Shown: positions 46,643 to 58,598 of the stretch, piece after piece
Layout of the letters: each line of letters starts with the position of its first letter
Position numbering within the stretch: the stretch's first letter is position 1
Notes under the pieces: model-generated
What the model saw: only the letters and a program-made list of their open reading frames with translations
Databases searched by the model: none
What the model was told of the DNA's origin: nothing
Assembly: GCA_026545765.1 (NCBI GenBank)
Contig: CM048840.1
Span: 10,572,765-10,636,764 of the forward strand
Reading direction: 5' to 3'
DNA: 64,000 nucleotides
Origin: Plantago major
Taxonomy: Eukaryota > Streptophyta > Magnoliopsida > Lamiales > Plantaginaceae
Made by a program: the position numbers and the translations under genes

Positions 46643-49600
46643 TTACAAGATCCGCCATTTGCGCTCCACTGCAGTTGTAATTATCGATATGCAATACGCA
46701 GCACTCATCGGAAACTCAGAAACTGCAAAGAGATCATTTGAGTTCAGTCTTAAGGCTACAAGATAGGTAGTATCCAACTGACACAAAAATCATATACACT
46801 ACTTCGTCAGTCCTATTCTAACAATTTAGTTTCATTTTTCTACATCCTATCTGCAAGGAACCATATACATAATACATACAAATACAATCTAGATCAAAGA
46901 ATATGTCTCAATGAATAAGTCGATGAAGTTCTTTATTGAAAGCATTAACTGGACAACAATATTGCACATGAAACAAATGAAGAGGAAATTCTTAAAGAAG
47001 AATAAAAAATGAGAGTTCCTAAGATCACCAAGGTCACAATGGTTTCAGATTTTCAGCAGAAAATTATCTTACTTACCCTTTCATATAATTAGAACACAAA
47101 CACTTGTATTGCTAACTTAAAAGAATTACAGTAACATCATTTTGGGCAGCATTTCAGCAAACGAAGCATTTGAGCATATGTTTACTGCTGGATCAACAAG
47201 ACTTCAAGTAGGGTGTACAAAATGCTACGTAGGTGTATCGGAGTGAGATGGAGAGAATACTAATTATTCATATCTGAATAATGAAAGCCTTTTCGGATTT
47301 GAACATTGGTAATTGATCTGAATAATGTATGTTCAAGCAATCAGTCTCTTTGATGCTTACAAGTTACTATAACTTAGCCATATCCCCACCAAGTACAGGG
47401 ATCTAAGAGGCTGATCATTTGAACTTACATTAGGGGGTAAAGGAAAACAAAATAAAATCTGAGCTATACCTGCCTATTTAAAAGTACATACGAAAGGAAC
47501 TCCACACAATTAACTTACTGGATAAATAATCTTCGACGTAATCATCATCAATTTTTCCATGTGACATTGCCCCAACCTGTCAAGAAAGTAGATTCAATCT
47601 AAGAAGAGGTGACGGAAAGGTATCAAAGTGAGAATAAGACTTAGGCATACCACAAAAACAAGATCCACATCATTTTTTGTAGCTTGAACATAGTCATACA
47701 TATCAACCAACTTTTCTGAGCTGTGCGAGAAACCTGAAGCACAATAAAGTCAGTTAATAAATTTTATAACAGAAAATTTGGCAAATCTGGCAAATTACAT
47801 CAACAGATACAGAAAGAAAATTCACCTATTTTACGAGAGTTGACGGGTAAGTATTGGGTAACGGGATTTTTTATGACACGCAAAAGTTTGTCACCCTTGC
47901 CAGCAGCAGTAATGTGCAGCTTTTGCAACAGTTGCACTGCAAAGGATTCAAGAAAAGATTATTAGAAGGTTTGTGTACATGGACAATAAGCTTATATAAT
48001 CTAGAAATGTAAGCATTGATTTTACTCACCCATGAGACCAGAGAAGCGCTTATATGTCCTTGGCATACGCGCATGAGGCTTAATTTGAAAAAGAATACCT
48101 TGCTGTGTTTTCACATATAAAGCTTTCAGTCTCCCAGCTTTGTTCACGCGGCTGTCTAATATTGTTTGGATTGCCTAAAAGAACCGAGATGTTAAGACTT
48201 TTTTTTAAGAGACAACGTAATGAGTAATGACCTTACTCTGATAAGCCTTATATCAAAACAAAACTCACAAAAAAGAACTAAAAAGAATATTAATTTGAAT
48301 ACATGATCTTTAGTGCAAATAGGGACAGGTAAAGGATGGGCCAATGCAGGATAGATAGTGAGTTGGAGACTGCATCTGCAGATTAAGATCACGCACAAAC
48401 CATGTTTCCAGGAAACTGCAAGTATACCAAGATCTAGTTTCCAAGTTTTAAAAGGAATATTTACAAGAACTGTTCCAATCTACTATCATTAAAAATAAGC
48501 AAGTTAAACATGATTAGATTAGACCAAGAAAAGGACCCCTAAAGTGCAAAATCATACAAAGATTCGTCTAAGATCAGTATCTACTATATGAGGAATATCC
48601 AGGGACCCAAAATATACCCTTTTTCTTAGCTTCCAAGACAGATTTCATATTTTAAGATCCCAATTGTTCATAATAAGAGACATGAATACATGAATAACAA
48701 AGGAATGCTTTCTGCAACATCAACCCAGACTCATTCTGAACTAGCTACTACAAGTCTTTACAGATTTGAAGAAGTTGTGTGTCAATATGATTAACTGGGT
48801 TATTGCCAGAGCTCATCTGTTCTAACTTAAAGCTTAATTTAAGCAGAACTATATTATGGACTGTTTGGAGAGTCAGCTTCTTTCTGAATTTCGATAATAT
48901 TAAGCTGGAAGAGACCAATTTCACCAACTTAAATAAGTAAATGAAGGGTGAAGTTATTGCAGACATCCCCAAGTCATATTCTTTCCTACTCATGACATTT
49001 TCTAACTTTTCGCTTTTGTAATGTTCCCAAACTAAGTGTTAAATCGGAAACTCAAGAGCCATCAAAACCAGGTTAACAGATATTTCATACTATTCTAGAC
49101 ATGAGAGCATACAACTTCAAATTCAAAGAGTAGAATTGAGATATCTAGTCTTCAAAAGTTAAGACTTGATATGTTACAAGATCATTAAAATGTGAACTAA
49201 ACCAACTTCAAATTCAAACCAAGTTTCCAGATAATTGCAAGTATAGCAAGATCTAGTTTCCTAGTTTTAAAAGGACTATTCCAATCTACTATCATTAAAA
49301 TTAATCAAGTTAAACATGATTGGACTAAACCACGAAAAGACCCCTCACATAAGATTTGTCTAAGATCAGTATCTACCATATGAATAATGGAGGAACTCTT
49401 TTGGCAACATCAACTTAGACACATTTCTGAACTAGCTACTACAAGTCCTACAGATTTAAAGAAGTTATGTGTCGATTTTATTAAGTGGGTGATTGCAAGA
49501 GCTCATCTGTTCCAACTTAAACTTTAATTTAAGCTGAATTTACAGTATGGACTGTCTAAACACTCAGCTTATTTCCGAATTTCTCTAATACTATTAAGCT

Positions 49601-50623
49601 GGAAAAGACCAATTTCACCAATTATAAATAAAAGAAGGGTGAAGTTCTTTCCTACTTATGACATTTTCTAACTTTTCGCTTTCGTAACGTTCCCAAACTA
49701 AGTGTTAAATCGGAAACTCAAGAACCATGAAAACCAGGTTAACACACATTTCATGCAATTCTGGACATCAGATCATACAAAGTCAAATTCAAATAGTAGA
49801 ATCGAGCTATCTAGTCTTCAAAAGTCAAGACTTGATATGTTACAAGATCATTAAAATGTGAACTAAACCAACTCAATCTGAAGCTAGTACTTAATTCACA
49901 ACAAAGAAAAGATCCCTCAGCTCTGCAGGAAAATTTTCTCCAAATCATGTAAGACTATTACATATCCATACACCAAAAGCTAACATGAGTACATGACACA
50001 AGCCTCAAAACAATATTCTACAGTATCATCAAAGTTATCACATTTTGTAATCCAGCAAGAATATAAGCTCAGTCAGACATTGAAAAGCAGCTGAAACCTG
50101 AAAGGCAATATCGGGACGATATAGGGCAGGGTCCCGCTTATTCTTGCGCAAGTAATTGGTATGCTCATCAGAACTCAAAAGCTGATAAGTCTGCACAACA
50201 ATAACAAAACCACCATACAACAAATCAATCAAATTGACACTCATTTACACAAAAAAAGCTAAAAAGGGGAGGACTTTAATTAACAATCCATGTAAAAGCA
50301 AGTACCTTGCCGACTTTGGCGATTTCCAAGGATGCCTTCTCAATCACAAAAATAACACCAGGTTTATTGGTATTATCAGAAGCAGTATCATCCACCAGCG
50401 AAATTGGGATACCAGGCATTTCATCCAGCTTGTCTGAGGCGCCTTGTTCTTCTACTTTCGGTTTCTTTGTTGGCTCCGGATTCTCTTCTGGTTCCGGGTC
50501 GGGCAAGGTGGTGTCTTGTGGTGGTGATTGGTTGGGATTTTCCTCTTCTTCTTCTGGTTCTCTGTCGTATCTTTCCCCTCTTTTCTTTCTCTTCTGACCT
50601 TTCATCTTGTATGCTCTCACCAT
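46643..50623 (-). CDS. EMG1: EMG1/NEP1 18S rRNA pseudouridine N1-methyltransferase
   Basis: Seven minus-strand exons (50623-50306, 50190-50098, 48174-48030, 47936-47826, 47733-47651, 47576-47519, 46722-46643) give 295 residues, the length of plant EMG1. The first 85 or so residues are charged, Pro/Glu-rich and probably disordered, with basic KMKGQKRKKRG. The SPOUT methyltransferase core follows: VIEKASLEIAKVGK, TYQLLSSDEHTNYLRK, RPDIAFQ, LDSRVNKAGRLKALYV, PRTYKRFSGLM, LLRVIKNPVTQYLPVNSRKI, VVGAMSHGKIDDDYV (the SAM-binding knot) and the C-terminal SISEFPMSAAYC. EMG1 methylates a conserved pseudouridine in 18S rRNA and assists 40S assembly in the nucleolus. The last exon is only 80 bp and 797 bp from its neighbour, so it is easily missed. 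Intron 2 is 1.9 kb and contains a tandem duplication. Confidence 0.94.
48397..49871. repeat. Tandem duplication within EMG1 intron 2
   Basis: Copy A (about 48397-49207) and copy B (about 49216-49871) are direct repeats. Shared blocks in order include AAGATCTAGTTTCC, CCAATCTACTATCATTAAAA, AAGATCAGTATCTAC, GAACTAGCTACTACAAGTC, AGAGCTCATCTGTTC, TGACATTTTCTAACTTTTCG, AAACTAAGTGTTAAATCGGA and TGTGAACTAAACCAACT. Copy B lacks roughly 150 bp in two or three deletions. Neither copy codes for protein or has terminal inverted repeats, so this is a segmental tandem duplication of intron sequence. Confidence 0.85.
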
Positions 50624-51365
50624 GTTTGTGGAGATGAATTTTTTATGGAATTACCAGGAGGAGGCGCTGAGTGAGGTACTGAAAGAGTGAAAGAAGAAGA
50701 AGAAACTATTTGGGCATCTCGTTTCCCTTGTTTTTCTTTCAGTTCAATTGGGCCTCAAAAATTGGCCCACGAAAAAGTTCGAGTAAGAAAAAGAAAGGGA
50801 CGAATTATATATTTAACTCCCGAATTCGAAGATTTATAGGCTGGGTGTTTTTAACTACGTTTATGCGGTTTTGATCGCTTGTCAAACAGTCTCTTAGAAA
50901 TTTGTTCAAAAGTTAACTGAAATATTTTATAATTATAGATGGGTCTAAAAGTCAACGGCATTACTGAGATGATATTGATTTTTACTGATATGTCAACCAA
51001 ACACGCTTCTAAAGATGATTTTCGCCTGTTAGTTGATTACGCGACCTTGGATCCTCAAAAGACAAAGTAAGGCAAAAAAGACCAAACGATGTAACCTTCC
51101 TCGCATCTAATCGAAATGAACGTGCGATAAGTGTTTCTGTAGTAGAAGTGGTGGAAATAAGTAGACCGCGCCTAGGAGTCTCCACCGTAAAGAATCAAAG
51201 CAGCAAATAGCTGGAGGAAACAAAAGTTGAGACACCAAAGTCTTTACTAATCAGTTCTTTCTATTCCGTTATAATAGAATATGTGGCTAGAGATTTATTG
51301 TCTCTTATATCACCGTCCACCCCTTAAATGACATACTCTTCTACTTTCCCGGTATGTATCTTCTA

Positions 51366-51596
51366 CTCCCTCCGTTTTTTATAAAACATTTAATTTTGAC
51401 TTTTATTGGTCATTTGTTTTTGCTTTAATTACTTTAACGATAATAAGAATAATTTAATAAAATTATATAATGAAAATTTAATTACTAAATTTTCATTATA
51501 TGATTTTATTAAATTATTCTTATTATAATTTGAGAAGAATTAATCAATCGGAGGCATAATGCAAAATAAGAAACGACAGTTACATAAAGAATGGAG
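51366..51596. mobile_element. Stowaway-like MITE with long internal hairpin
   Basis: The left end CTCCCTCCGTTTTTTATAAA and the complement of the right end CTCCATTCTTTATGTAACTG are imperfect inverted repeats. TA flanks both ends (51364-51365, 51597-51598). The middle (about 51438-51530) is a near-perfect palindrome: an arm with AATAATTTAATAAAATTATA and ATGAAAATTT, then the complementary arm after a short spacer. RNA from it would fold into a stem of about 45 bp. Confidence 0.8.
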
Positions 51597-51671
51597 TATT
51601 ATTTTACTATATCTACCTACTACTGACTTTTTGTGCGCTTCTCAATCAAACTAATATTCTCTCACTTATGG

Positions 51672-52029
51672 TGTGTTTGGTTCACGTTTTGGACCGGTTT
51701 GTAGAATTGGGCCAAAGCACTGTTTTGGAGACAAAACAAGAGTTTATTAGTCTGGGCTAAGGGAAATGTGGGCGTGTTCGGTTTAGGCCTTTAGCCCAAT
51801 ATAAGACGTGGCTGGGTTAAAAACGGATCTGCAGCCTTATCTCCCCAAAATATTGGTTCTAAAAATTGGGCCAACTCTTGCCAACTACACACAACCCACC
51901 AATCACAAGCCTGCCCTTTACTTTTGGGCCGGGCAGCAGGCACAAAAAATCAGCCCCAAAAAACAAACCGAACATGCATTTCACGCGGCCCAATGTCATA
52001 ATCTCGGCCCAAAACGTGAACCAAACACA
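51672..52029. mobile_element. MITE with TGTGTTTGGTTCACGTTTTGG ends
   Basis: The 5' end and the complement of the 3' end match over about 21 bp: TGTGTTTGGTTCACGTTTTG plus G. The 358-bp interior contains GGGCCAA and GGCCGGGC-type motifs but no coding frame. I could not find a convincing target duplication, so the superfamily is undecided. It is directly adjacent to the Tourist-like element at 52047. Confidence 0.75.
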
Positions 52030-52046
52030 GTGCTATAGAAGACTTA

Positions 52047-52194
52047 GGCTCTGTTCTTTTCAACTGAAATTTACTAAACTGAACTGAACTCAATTGAACT
52101 GAACTTAACTTAACTGAATTGTAGTATAAAATATAAGCAAGCTGGTAATCGAATCAGGCTAACCAAGTAGTTTTCAGTTGAAGAGAACAGAGCC
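52047..52194. mobile_element. Tourist-like (Harbinger) MITE, copy 1
   Basis: GGCTCTGTTCTTTTCAACTG at the left and CAGTTGAAGAGAACAGAGCC at the right are inverted repeats with one mismatch. TTA flanks both sides (52044-52046, 52195-52197), the classical Tourist/Harbinger duplication. The interior has repeated AACTGAACT units and AATTGTAGTATAAAATATAA. Confidence 0.88.
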
Positions 52195-53000
52195 TTATTG
52201 AAGAAAATACTAGAGCCAAAAAGGTCTACGCCTTAGCTTATCTTAACTTATAAATAATTCCTCAGTACGCGTTTTGATCCCTTCTTTCTAGCTGAGTACT
52301 ACAAATTCTACATATCCATGGAGCGCATTCGTCTATTTTTACTATGAGTTCCAACTATATATGCATTGCAATTCTCCCTCTATAAGTCTAACAACTGGTG
52401 ACTTCTGTAGTAACTAAGAGCGGCAAATTATAGATAAATATTTCAAACAGCGCCAAGGATTGATTATTACGCGCTGGCTATAAGATTACGAAAATGAATA
52501 TTCAATATATCCTCTCCCGATCCGTCATGGAGATCAAGAAAGTACAGACTTACCTACCTATTTTTGTTGTGGCTGATGTATGTGCACCCTCTCGATCAGC
52601 CTCCCCCCAGCCTTAATAAATATATTTGTTGGCTCTTTGCATTGTTGTAGGGCTTCGTAAACAAGAAATTTCATTGACAAAGACGCAAGTTCATTTAGCA
52701 ACAATTATCCGGCATCATAACTACATCTTTCCGTGATTTTCTATTTAATGAGATAGTCAAGACTTGGTGATTACCTTACCGTTTATAATTCTGAATAATT
52801 CAAAACGAAACACATCGATGAAGTATAGACGGACGATCACAGATTTCCTGTTATATTTGTAAATAATATGAAATATCGCCTAGGTTCTCTCTAATTATAA
52901 TATATAAAGGGCATGCTAGATATCGTCTTCGCTACAGTCATCTGGGAGCTAGGGTACGTTATCTCAACAACATTAATGGGAGTCGTGACGTGAGTACTAA

Positions 53001-53116
53001 GGCTGTGTTCTCTTCAACTGCAATTTTCTGAACTGAACTGAACTGAATTGTAGTATAAAATATAATCAAGAATCGAATCGAATGGCCAATGAGTTTTCGG
53101 TTGAAGCCAACGAGCC
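53001..53116. mobile_element. Tourist-like MITE, copy 2 of the same family
   Basis: GGCTGTGTTCTCTTCAACTG and GGTTGAAGCCAACGAGCC bound it, and the interior shares AACTGAACTGAACT and AATTGTAGTATAAAATATAA with the copy at 52047. TAA precedes the left end and CTAA follows the right end, consistent with a TAA duplication plus one stray base. It is 116 bp and internally shortened. Confidence 0.75.
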
Positions 53117-53119
53117 CTA

Positions 53120-56100
53120 ATTGTAACTCCTGGTCCTTTTTTCGCGTGACATTTATCTTTGAAAATTTACGGAATATGTATATATATCTTAAAGAGCAAA
53201 ACCTCCCAACTACTATAGCCGCTTTCAAACCTCGCCACTGACTCACTCAAAACTTGTGAAATACAACAAAGTACAAACACAACCCGGACCAGAAATAAAT
53301 AGAGGAAGAATAAAGAATTTGGCAACATAGATCCCTTCATTTCATTTTTTATAGAACCAACGAAGCCCTAGCCCCAGTAGAGGGGGAATCGTGAAATTAT
53401 GAATGTAGATAAAAGGTCTAGGACTCAATTTATCTTTATAATTAATGTATACCAAGTTGTCTCTGATTTCTAAATTCCTTCTACTCGAGTTTCAAAACAA
53501 GGATCAACGACACAAATAATACTATAAAATTAAACCAAGATCCGTATTCAAAATATAATGTATGGGCCGGTGTAATATGCACGATGAGTACGGTCGAAAT
53601 ATTTAAGAACTTGTAAGAACCTTTTGAAATTTTGAGTGATCGAGGACAACTTTTGAGATTGTTGGTGAATGGTTAGAATCAGATCTTCCACGAGCTAAGA
53701 GGACCCCGATCGAATGCCCCAGAGAAAGAAGGAGTAAGAAAAACTAGGTAATTGTTGGATCAAGCGCGGGTAGTTCTAGTCTTTCCTTATTCACTCGCGC
53801 GGGTGGTGGAGGATAACGAATTTTTATGTAATCTTTTAGAGTATCCACCGTACGTTTAATTTGATTTGAGATAACTTCTGAGTGCCACTTTTCTTAATGC
53901 AACAGCGCAGTGGGAAATTTCTTGTTATTCTTGCTAGTAGATATATATCCACATTTATGATGAGAAAAATTGATCAATCTTTCCCGCTGCTGGGATTCGT
54001 ACATGACTTATCTGTTCGTGCTTACAAGGCTTCGTCTCAATACATATCTCTATGAATTCACGTAGATTTCTATTTATAATCTCTATGTCGTAATAAGATC
54101 ACATACCACATACACGGACGGTGTGTGGTTAATAAAAATACATGAATTAATGAACTATATTTTACCTTTTAGTACTGGACTGCTTGTCAATACATGCCTC
54201 CATCGTATGCCCTTGGTAAAAAATACCTTTAGGAGATGCCGTGATTATCTAAAAAAAGAGATGTCGTGAATTGATGATCCATCAATGATTGAGTGTTGCT
54301 TTGATATTATTCCAAATACTTGCGCTTTTGCAGAAGAATGTAGTACAAAAGCCACAAGTTATAAGTGATTTCTACGCTCGGTCTAATATGCCTCTAATAC
54401 AATTGTGAATAATGTAACATCCACTTTTATGACACGTAGAAAGCATTTATCCATACAAGAACAAGGGGCGATATTTATTCACTAGTCACGAATCTAGTTT
54501 ATCTTATTACTTCGAGAGTAGTTAGAGAAAATGTAGAATAGAGAAGAAGTAAACGGGCGACAACAAAGAGATACCACACACAAGACAGCGGGTAGGCCAG
54601 GGAAGAAATCGCAGGTATTACAAACAAGCAGGAAATGGGCAATCGCCCCAGGGGTACCTCGTTTATAAAGCTTTAAACGCACGGAAAAAGCAAGTCCGTG
54701 TAGCGGGCGGGAGATAAAGTAGCAACTTTAGAGTAGAAACACCTCCTACCCGAAATATGCGTAAGTACGTCTAATATTTTCTCTTATTCAATACCCAACG
54801 AGTTCCACCTTTCTCTCAAGAGTCCCCATGAGGTGACGAGAAAGAGAGAGAAATATGCGGAGGATATTGTTCCGGCAATGGTTCCGGTGGAGGATATGAA
54901 GAGAGTGATGAGAAAGAGAGAGAAAGATAATTGAGTTGTGTGACTTTTGTGAGAGTGTGCTGTTTATTTGGGTATTTATATAAAACTATTGATCGGTTTG
55001 TAGTGTTTCTGACTGGTTATTTAATGTAAAATCGAATTTTTCTATAGATTTGAAAAATATTCCCCTTTACTATACTTGCTCAAATAAATAAAAGATAGTG
55101 GTTGGTAAATCCCTTGTAAATAAAAGTGTATTATAAGATTACTGGTTAAGTATCTCAGTACCACAAATAGAAATGAGAAGTTTTGTGTGGGACAACTAAA
55201 ATGACAAAATCAAAAGCTTTGATCGGAATACATGAAGTACTAATTATCAGAGATGGAGAATCTGCGCCAACTGATCCACGGAGATGTGATGGAGATTTCA
55301 GATTTGCGTGTGACGGCATGTGTCTTCTATGCTCCCTGTCCAGCGAGTTGGGTGCAGATTTAACTATTTCCTCATGATAACGGGTTTAATACCCGACCCG
55401 TAAAAATTATTGGTTGGGTACAAGTATGTGTACTATAACCCATTTAAATTTGTGGGTTCCCACATGTGGATTTTTTACATGTCGGGTCCTACTTAATTAC
55501 AGCCCTAAACGGAATTCACATCACGTAGAGAAAGAGTCAAGTTCGAAGGTTTGTATTTTGGGAATGCAACCTTCGTTGGAGAAGAACCTTTTTCCCGCAC
55601 TAAATGTTGCTGCCAAAGATAACTTCTTTTCCAGATGCTCCTGGAACAAGAACATAATACTCTAATACTGCATCAGAACCCAACTACAGTATTTTTTTAC
55701 CTAGAGAGAAAGGCAAGAAGAGTTAATTACAATCAACATGCCGAAAGACATTTCGAAGTAAAAAATGTAAAATGAATAATCCAAAGACCAAACAAATGAA
55801 CAAAAGAAGGAACAAGGCACAACTGTAGCGATTCCACACTCTGCACTATCTGCGAGGATAAAGATCAATTGAGCATAGGAGTTTTAATCATAAAAATAAC
55901 AATAATCAATTCTGATTCTAAAGATAAATTCTGAAATGAATGGATGTCCATAAGTCGCGAGAAACTATATCCTGGCCTCTTTTTGTATATTGTCCAAAAC
56001 TAAAATTATGATAATAAGTTAAAAGTAGACTCAATGAAAGCCTATGAGGCAGTAACATTTCCATTATGTGTAGAATTCCACTTAAAATGTCATTTTACAT

Positions 56101-56270
56101 AGCATTCAGCATTCATGTTCAGGGCATGTAAATAGAGAAGAAATGGGATTGAAAGATGCAGACATACATAGAATACTGGAAAATATGTCATTGCCTTGTC
56201 AAACTGAAGAAAATATCAGACATCCCTCCAAAATGGTTCGGTTATTTGACAAAGATGGTGTTGCTTCCAT
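53120..56270. other. Gene-poor intergenic region between the MITE cluster and the CAD gene
   Basis: I found no host gene and no complete mobile element here. Open stretches (for example 54494-54682 minus and 55183-55377 plus) lack recognisable motifs. A GGGTTTAATACCCGACCCG fold occurs near 55382-55400. The last few hundred bases (from about 55700) are probably the CAD 3' untranslated and downstream region. Confidence 0.55.
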
Positions 56271-58377
56271 TTAGTATTTGCTAACCAAGGAGTTTGCAAT
56301 ATCAATCACAAATCGGTATCTCACATCAGATTTTGCAAGCCGTTCCATTGCTGTGTTGACATAGTCTGCTTTGATCACTTCAATGTCTGAAGTAATACCA
56401 TGCTTTGCGCAGAATTCGAGCATCTCTTGTGTCTCTTTTATACCACCTATGTCGCTTCCACCAACGAGCTTCCGCCCTATTTCAATTAGAATAAAATAAG
56501 GGAAATTCGAGCTACTCAGGACATATGTAAATCAGCATGGTAGAAAAGTTAAAGAAAGAAAACATATTTTGGCTGTCTATGCTTAACTATGTTCGTCTAA
56601 GTTAACGTAAAGAAACGGCTTGAAACGCGGAGAGGCAGATATGTTGGGTTCATTGGAGAATGCAGCATATATAGACGAAATATATAAATCTGAAGTTCAT
56701 CAATGACTGATATGCCTGAAGGTGAATGACATATCTTACCAATAACTAGCGGGAAAATAGGTAGCTCCAGGGGTTTGTCAGGAAGGCCAACTGTAATTAG
56801 CTTTCCATTCATTTTTAGCAGATCAAGCAATGGCGCCAACTGATGAACTGCTGCTATGGTATCGATGATGAAATCCATGGTCCCCATAGCAGCCTGCGAG
56901 AAAGAAATGCCATATCAGATTAAATATACCAACAGGGCAACAGCCCCATTCACCTCCAATTTAAATGTTAGTTGTAATATATTGATGCTTCACAACAAGA
57001 ATATATAACTCATAAATCTAAAAGGGGTTAAGTTCTACACGGCAAAACCTTAACAGTATCCACATAAATCAAATCATCCATTTTTCTTTCTATAAAAATA
57101 TGTTACTATTTCCATACCTTGAGCTGAGCTGGATCAGTACTAACAACGAACCCATCAGCACCAAGCTTGTTAATAGCTTCCTCTTGTTTTTTGGGAGAGG
57201 TACTGATGACAGTAACTTTCAGCCCAAAAGCCTTGCCGAACTTGACGGCAACATGCCCAAGCCCACCAAGTCCTGCCACACCCAAGTGCTTCCCGGGCTC
57301 AGTCATCCCATAGTACTTCATTGGGCTGTAAACAGTGACCCCAGCGCATAGTAAAGGTGCAGTTGCATCTGAAGGCAGTGCATCTGGAATGGAAACCACA
57401 AAATCCTGGTTAACGACAATCATGTCAGAGTAACCACCATAAGTCGTTGTGCCATCCTTATCTGTTGCGTTGTATGTGAATATCATCTGAGGACAGTAGT
57501 TTTCCAGGTCTTGTTTGCAGAGATCACATGTCCTGCAAGAGCCCACAATCACTCCAACTCCAACTCTGTCACCAATCTTGAACTTGTCGACATTGTTCCC
57601 GGTTTTTGTGACAACACCAACAATTTCATGCCTGCACAAATTAAAAGAAGAGTATTGATTTTTCAATATGTTACAAGAGATTACAGGACAGTGCGTTATG
57701 GTTCCTTGTTTGCCTAATGATAGATCTATGTACGTCTACAAGGAGAGAATCAGAAAGAGTGTTAGAATGATACCCAGGAACTATAGGATAACGCGTAAAA
57801 CCCCATTCATTCTTGACAGCGTGCAAGTCAGAGTGACAAATCCCACAGTAATGAATTTGGATAGCCACATCATGAGCACCATTTTCCCTGCCAAGCATAA
57901 AAGCTATGAATAACCATTCTACATTCCACATCATAAATAAGAGTAATGGGCATAGCTAGGGCAATTGAGTTAGTTCCTCGAACCGGAATAATGAAGTGCA
58001 GCAAATAGCAATCAACCACATAGTATTTGACTAAATAAAAATACGTATCATCAGCAGCAGCACTGTAACTAGTTGGAGAAGAGTAGAATCTACTACATGA
58101 ATTGAGTTTTGAGAACACAAAGTGTTAGTAGTATTTATTTTATGTATATCACCGAGATGAGATGTTTTCAGTAAAATGGTTCTTGAGAGATTGACAACAT
58201 TATGTTGTATGAGTATACGACTACGAATCAGAAGGAGTAATCGATTAAAAATTAGTGATGATTGAGAAGAAAAAAGAAAAATGGGTACCTGCGAGAGAAT
58301 TCGAGAGGGGAGAGAAGGCCGGAGGAATCCGTAGCGGCGAGGCCGAAAGCTTTGTGCGGCAGCAATTCGCTCGCCAT
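56271..58377 (-). CDS. Cinnamyl-alcohol-dehydrogenase-like, zinc-dependent NADP alcohol dehydrogenase
   Basis: Five minus-strand exons (58377-58289, 57887-57774, 57631-57118, 56893-56740, 56476-56271) give 358 residues, normal for the family. Catalytic zinc ligands are visible: C47 in CGICHSDL, H69-E70 in PGHEIVG. The structural-zinc cysteines are in [15 protein letters not shown]. The nucleotide-binding motif is [17 protein letters not shown], and VISTSPKK carries the serine that favours NADP. Where true lignin CADs have IWSYN, this protein has IFTYN, which points to the side group containing ELI3/mannitol-dehydrogenase-like and 8-hydroxygeraniol-dehydrogenase-like enzymes. I therefore give no symbol; the substrate cannot be read from sequence. 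A compound microsatellite lies 160-221 bp upstream of the start codon. Confidence 0.92.
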
Positions 58378-58536
58378 TTCCGATTAGATACTAGCTAGTA
58401 ATTAATTACAGAGATTCAAATCAACCTCAATCAAACTAACTAACTAACTTTACCCTTTACTGACTGGACTGCTGCTGGTAGCCTAGGTAGTACTAGTACT
58501 AGAAGGGAAGGGAAAGATGGATTTTATTTTATATAA

Positions 58537-58598
58537 TAGATAGATAGATAGATAGATAGATCAAAAGAAAGAAAGAAAGAAAGAATGAATGAATGAAT
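58537..58598. repeat. Compound microsatellite in the CAD-like gene upstream region
   Basis: On the plus strand the tract runs (ATAG)n, then a short spacer, (AAAG)n, then (AATG)n: three different tetranucleotide arrays in 62 bp. It lies 160-221 bp upstream of the minus-strand start codon at 58377, so it may fall in the promoter or leader. Confidence 0.9.

Noticed and set aside
50307-50637. Plus-strand frames over EMG1 exon 1
   Set aside because: They are antisense to the Glu/Pro-rich N-terminus of EMG1 and consist mainly of Ser and Leu runs.
53500-55700. Possible LTR retrotransposon between the MITE cluster and the CAD-like gene
   Set aside because: I found no direct long repeats, primer-binding site, polypurine tract or gag-pol motifs.
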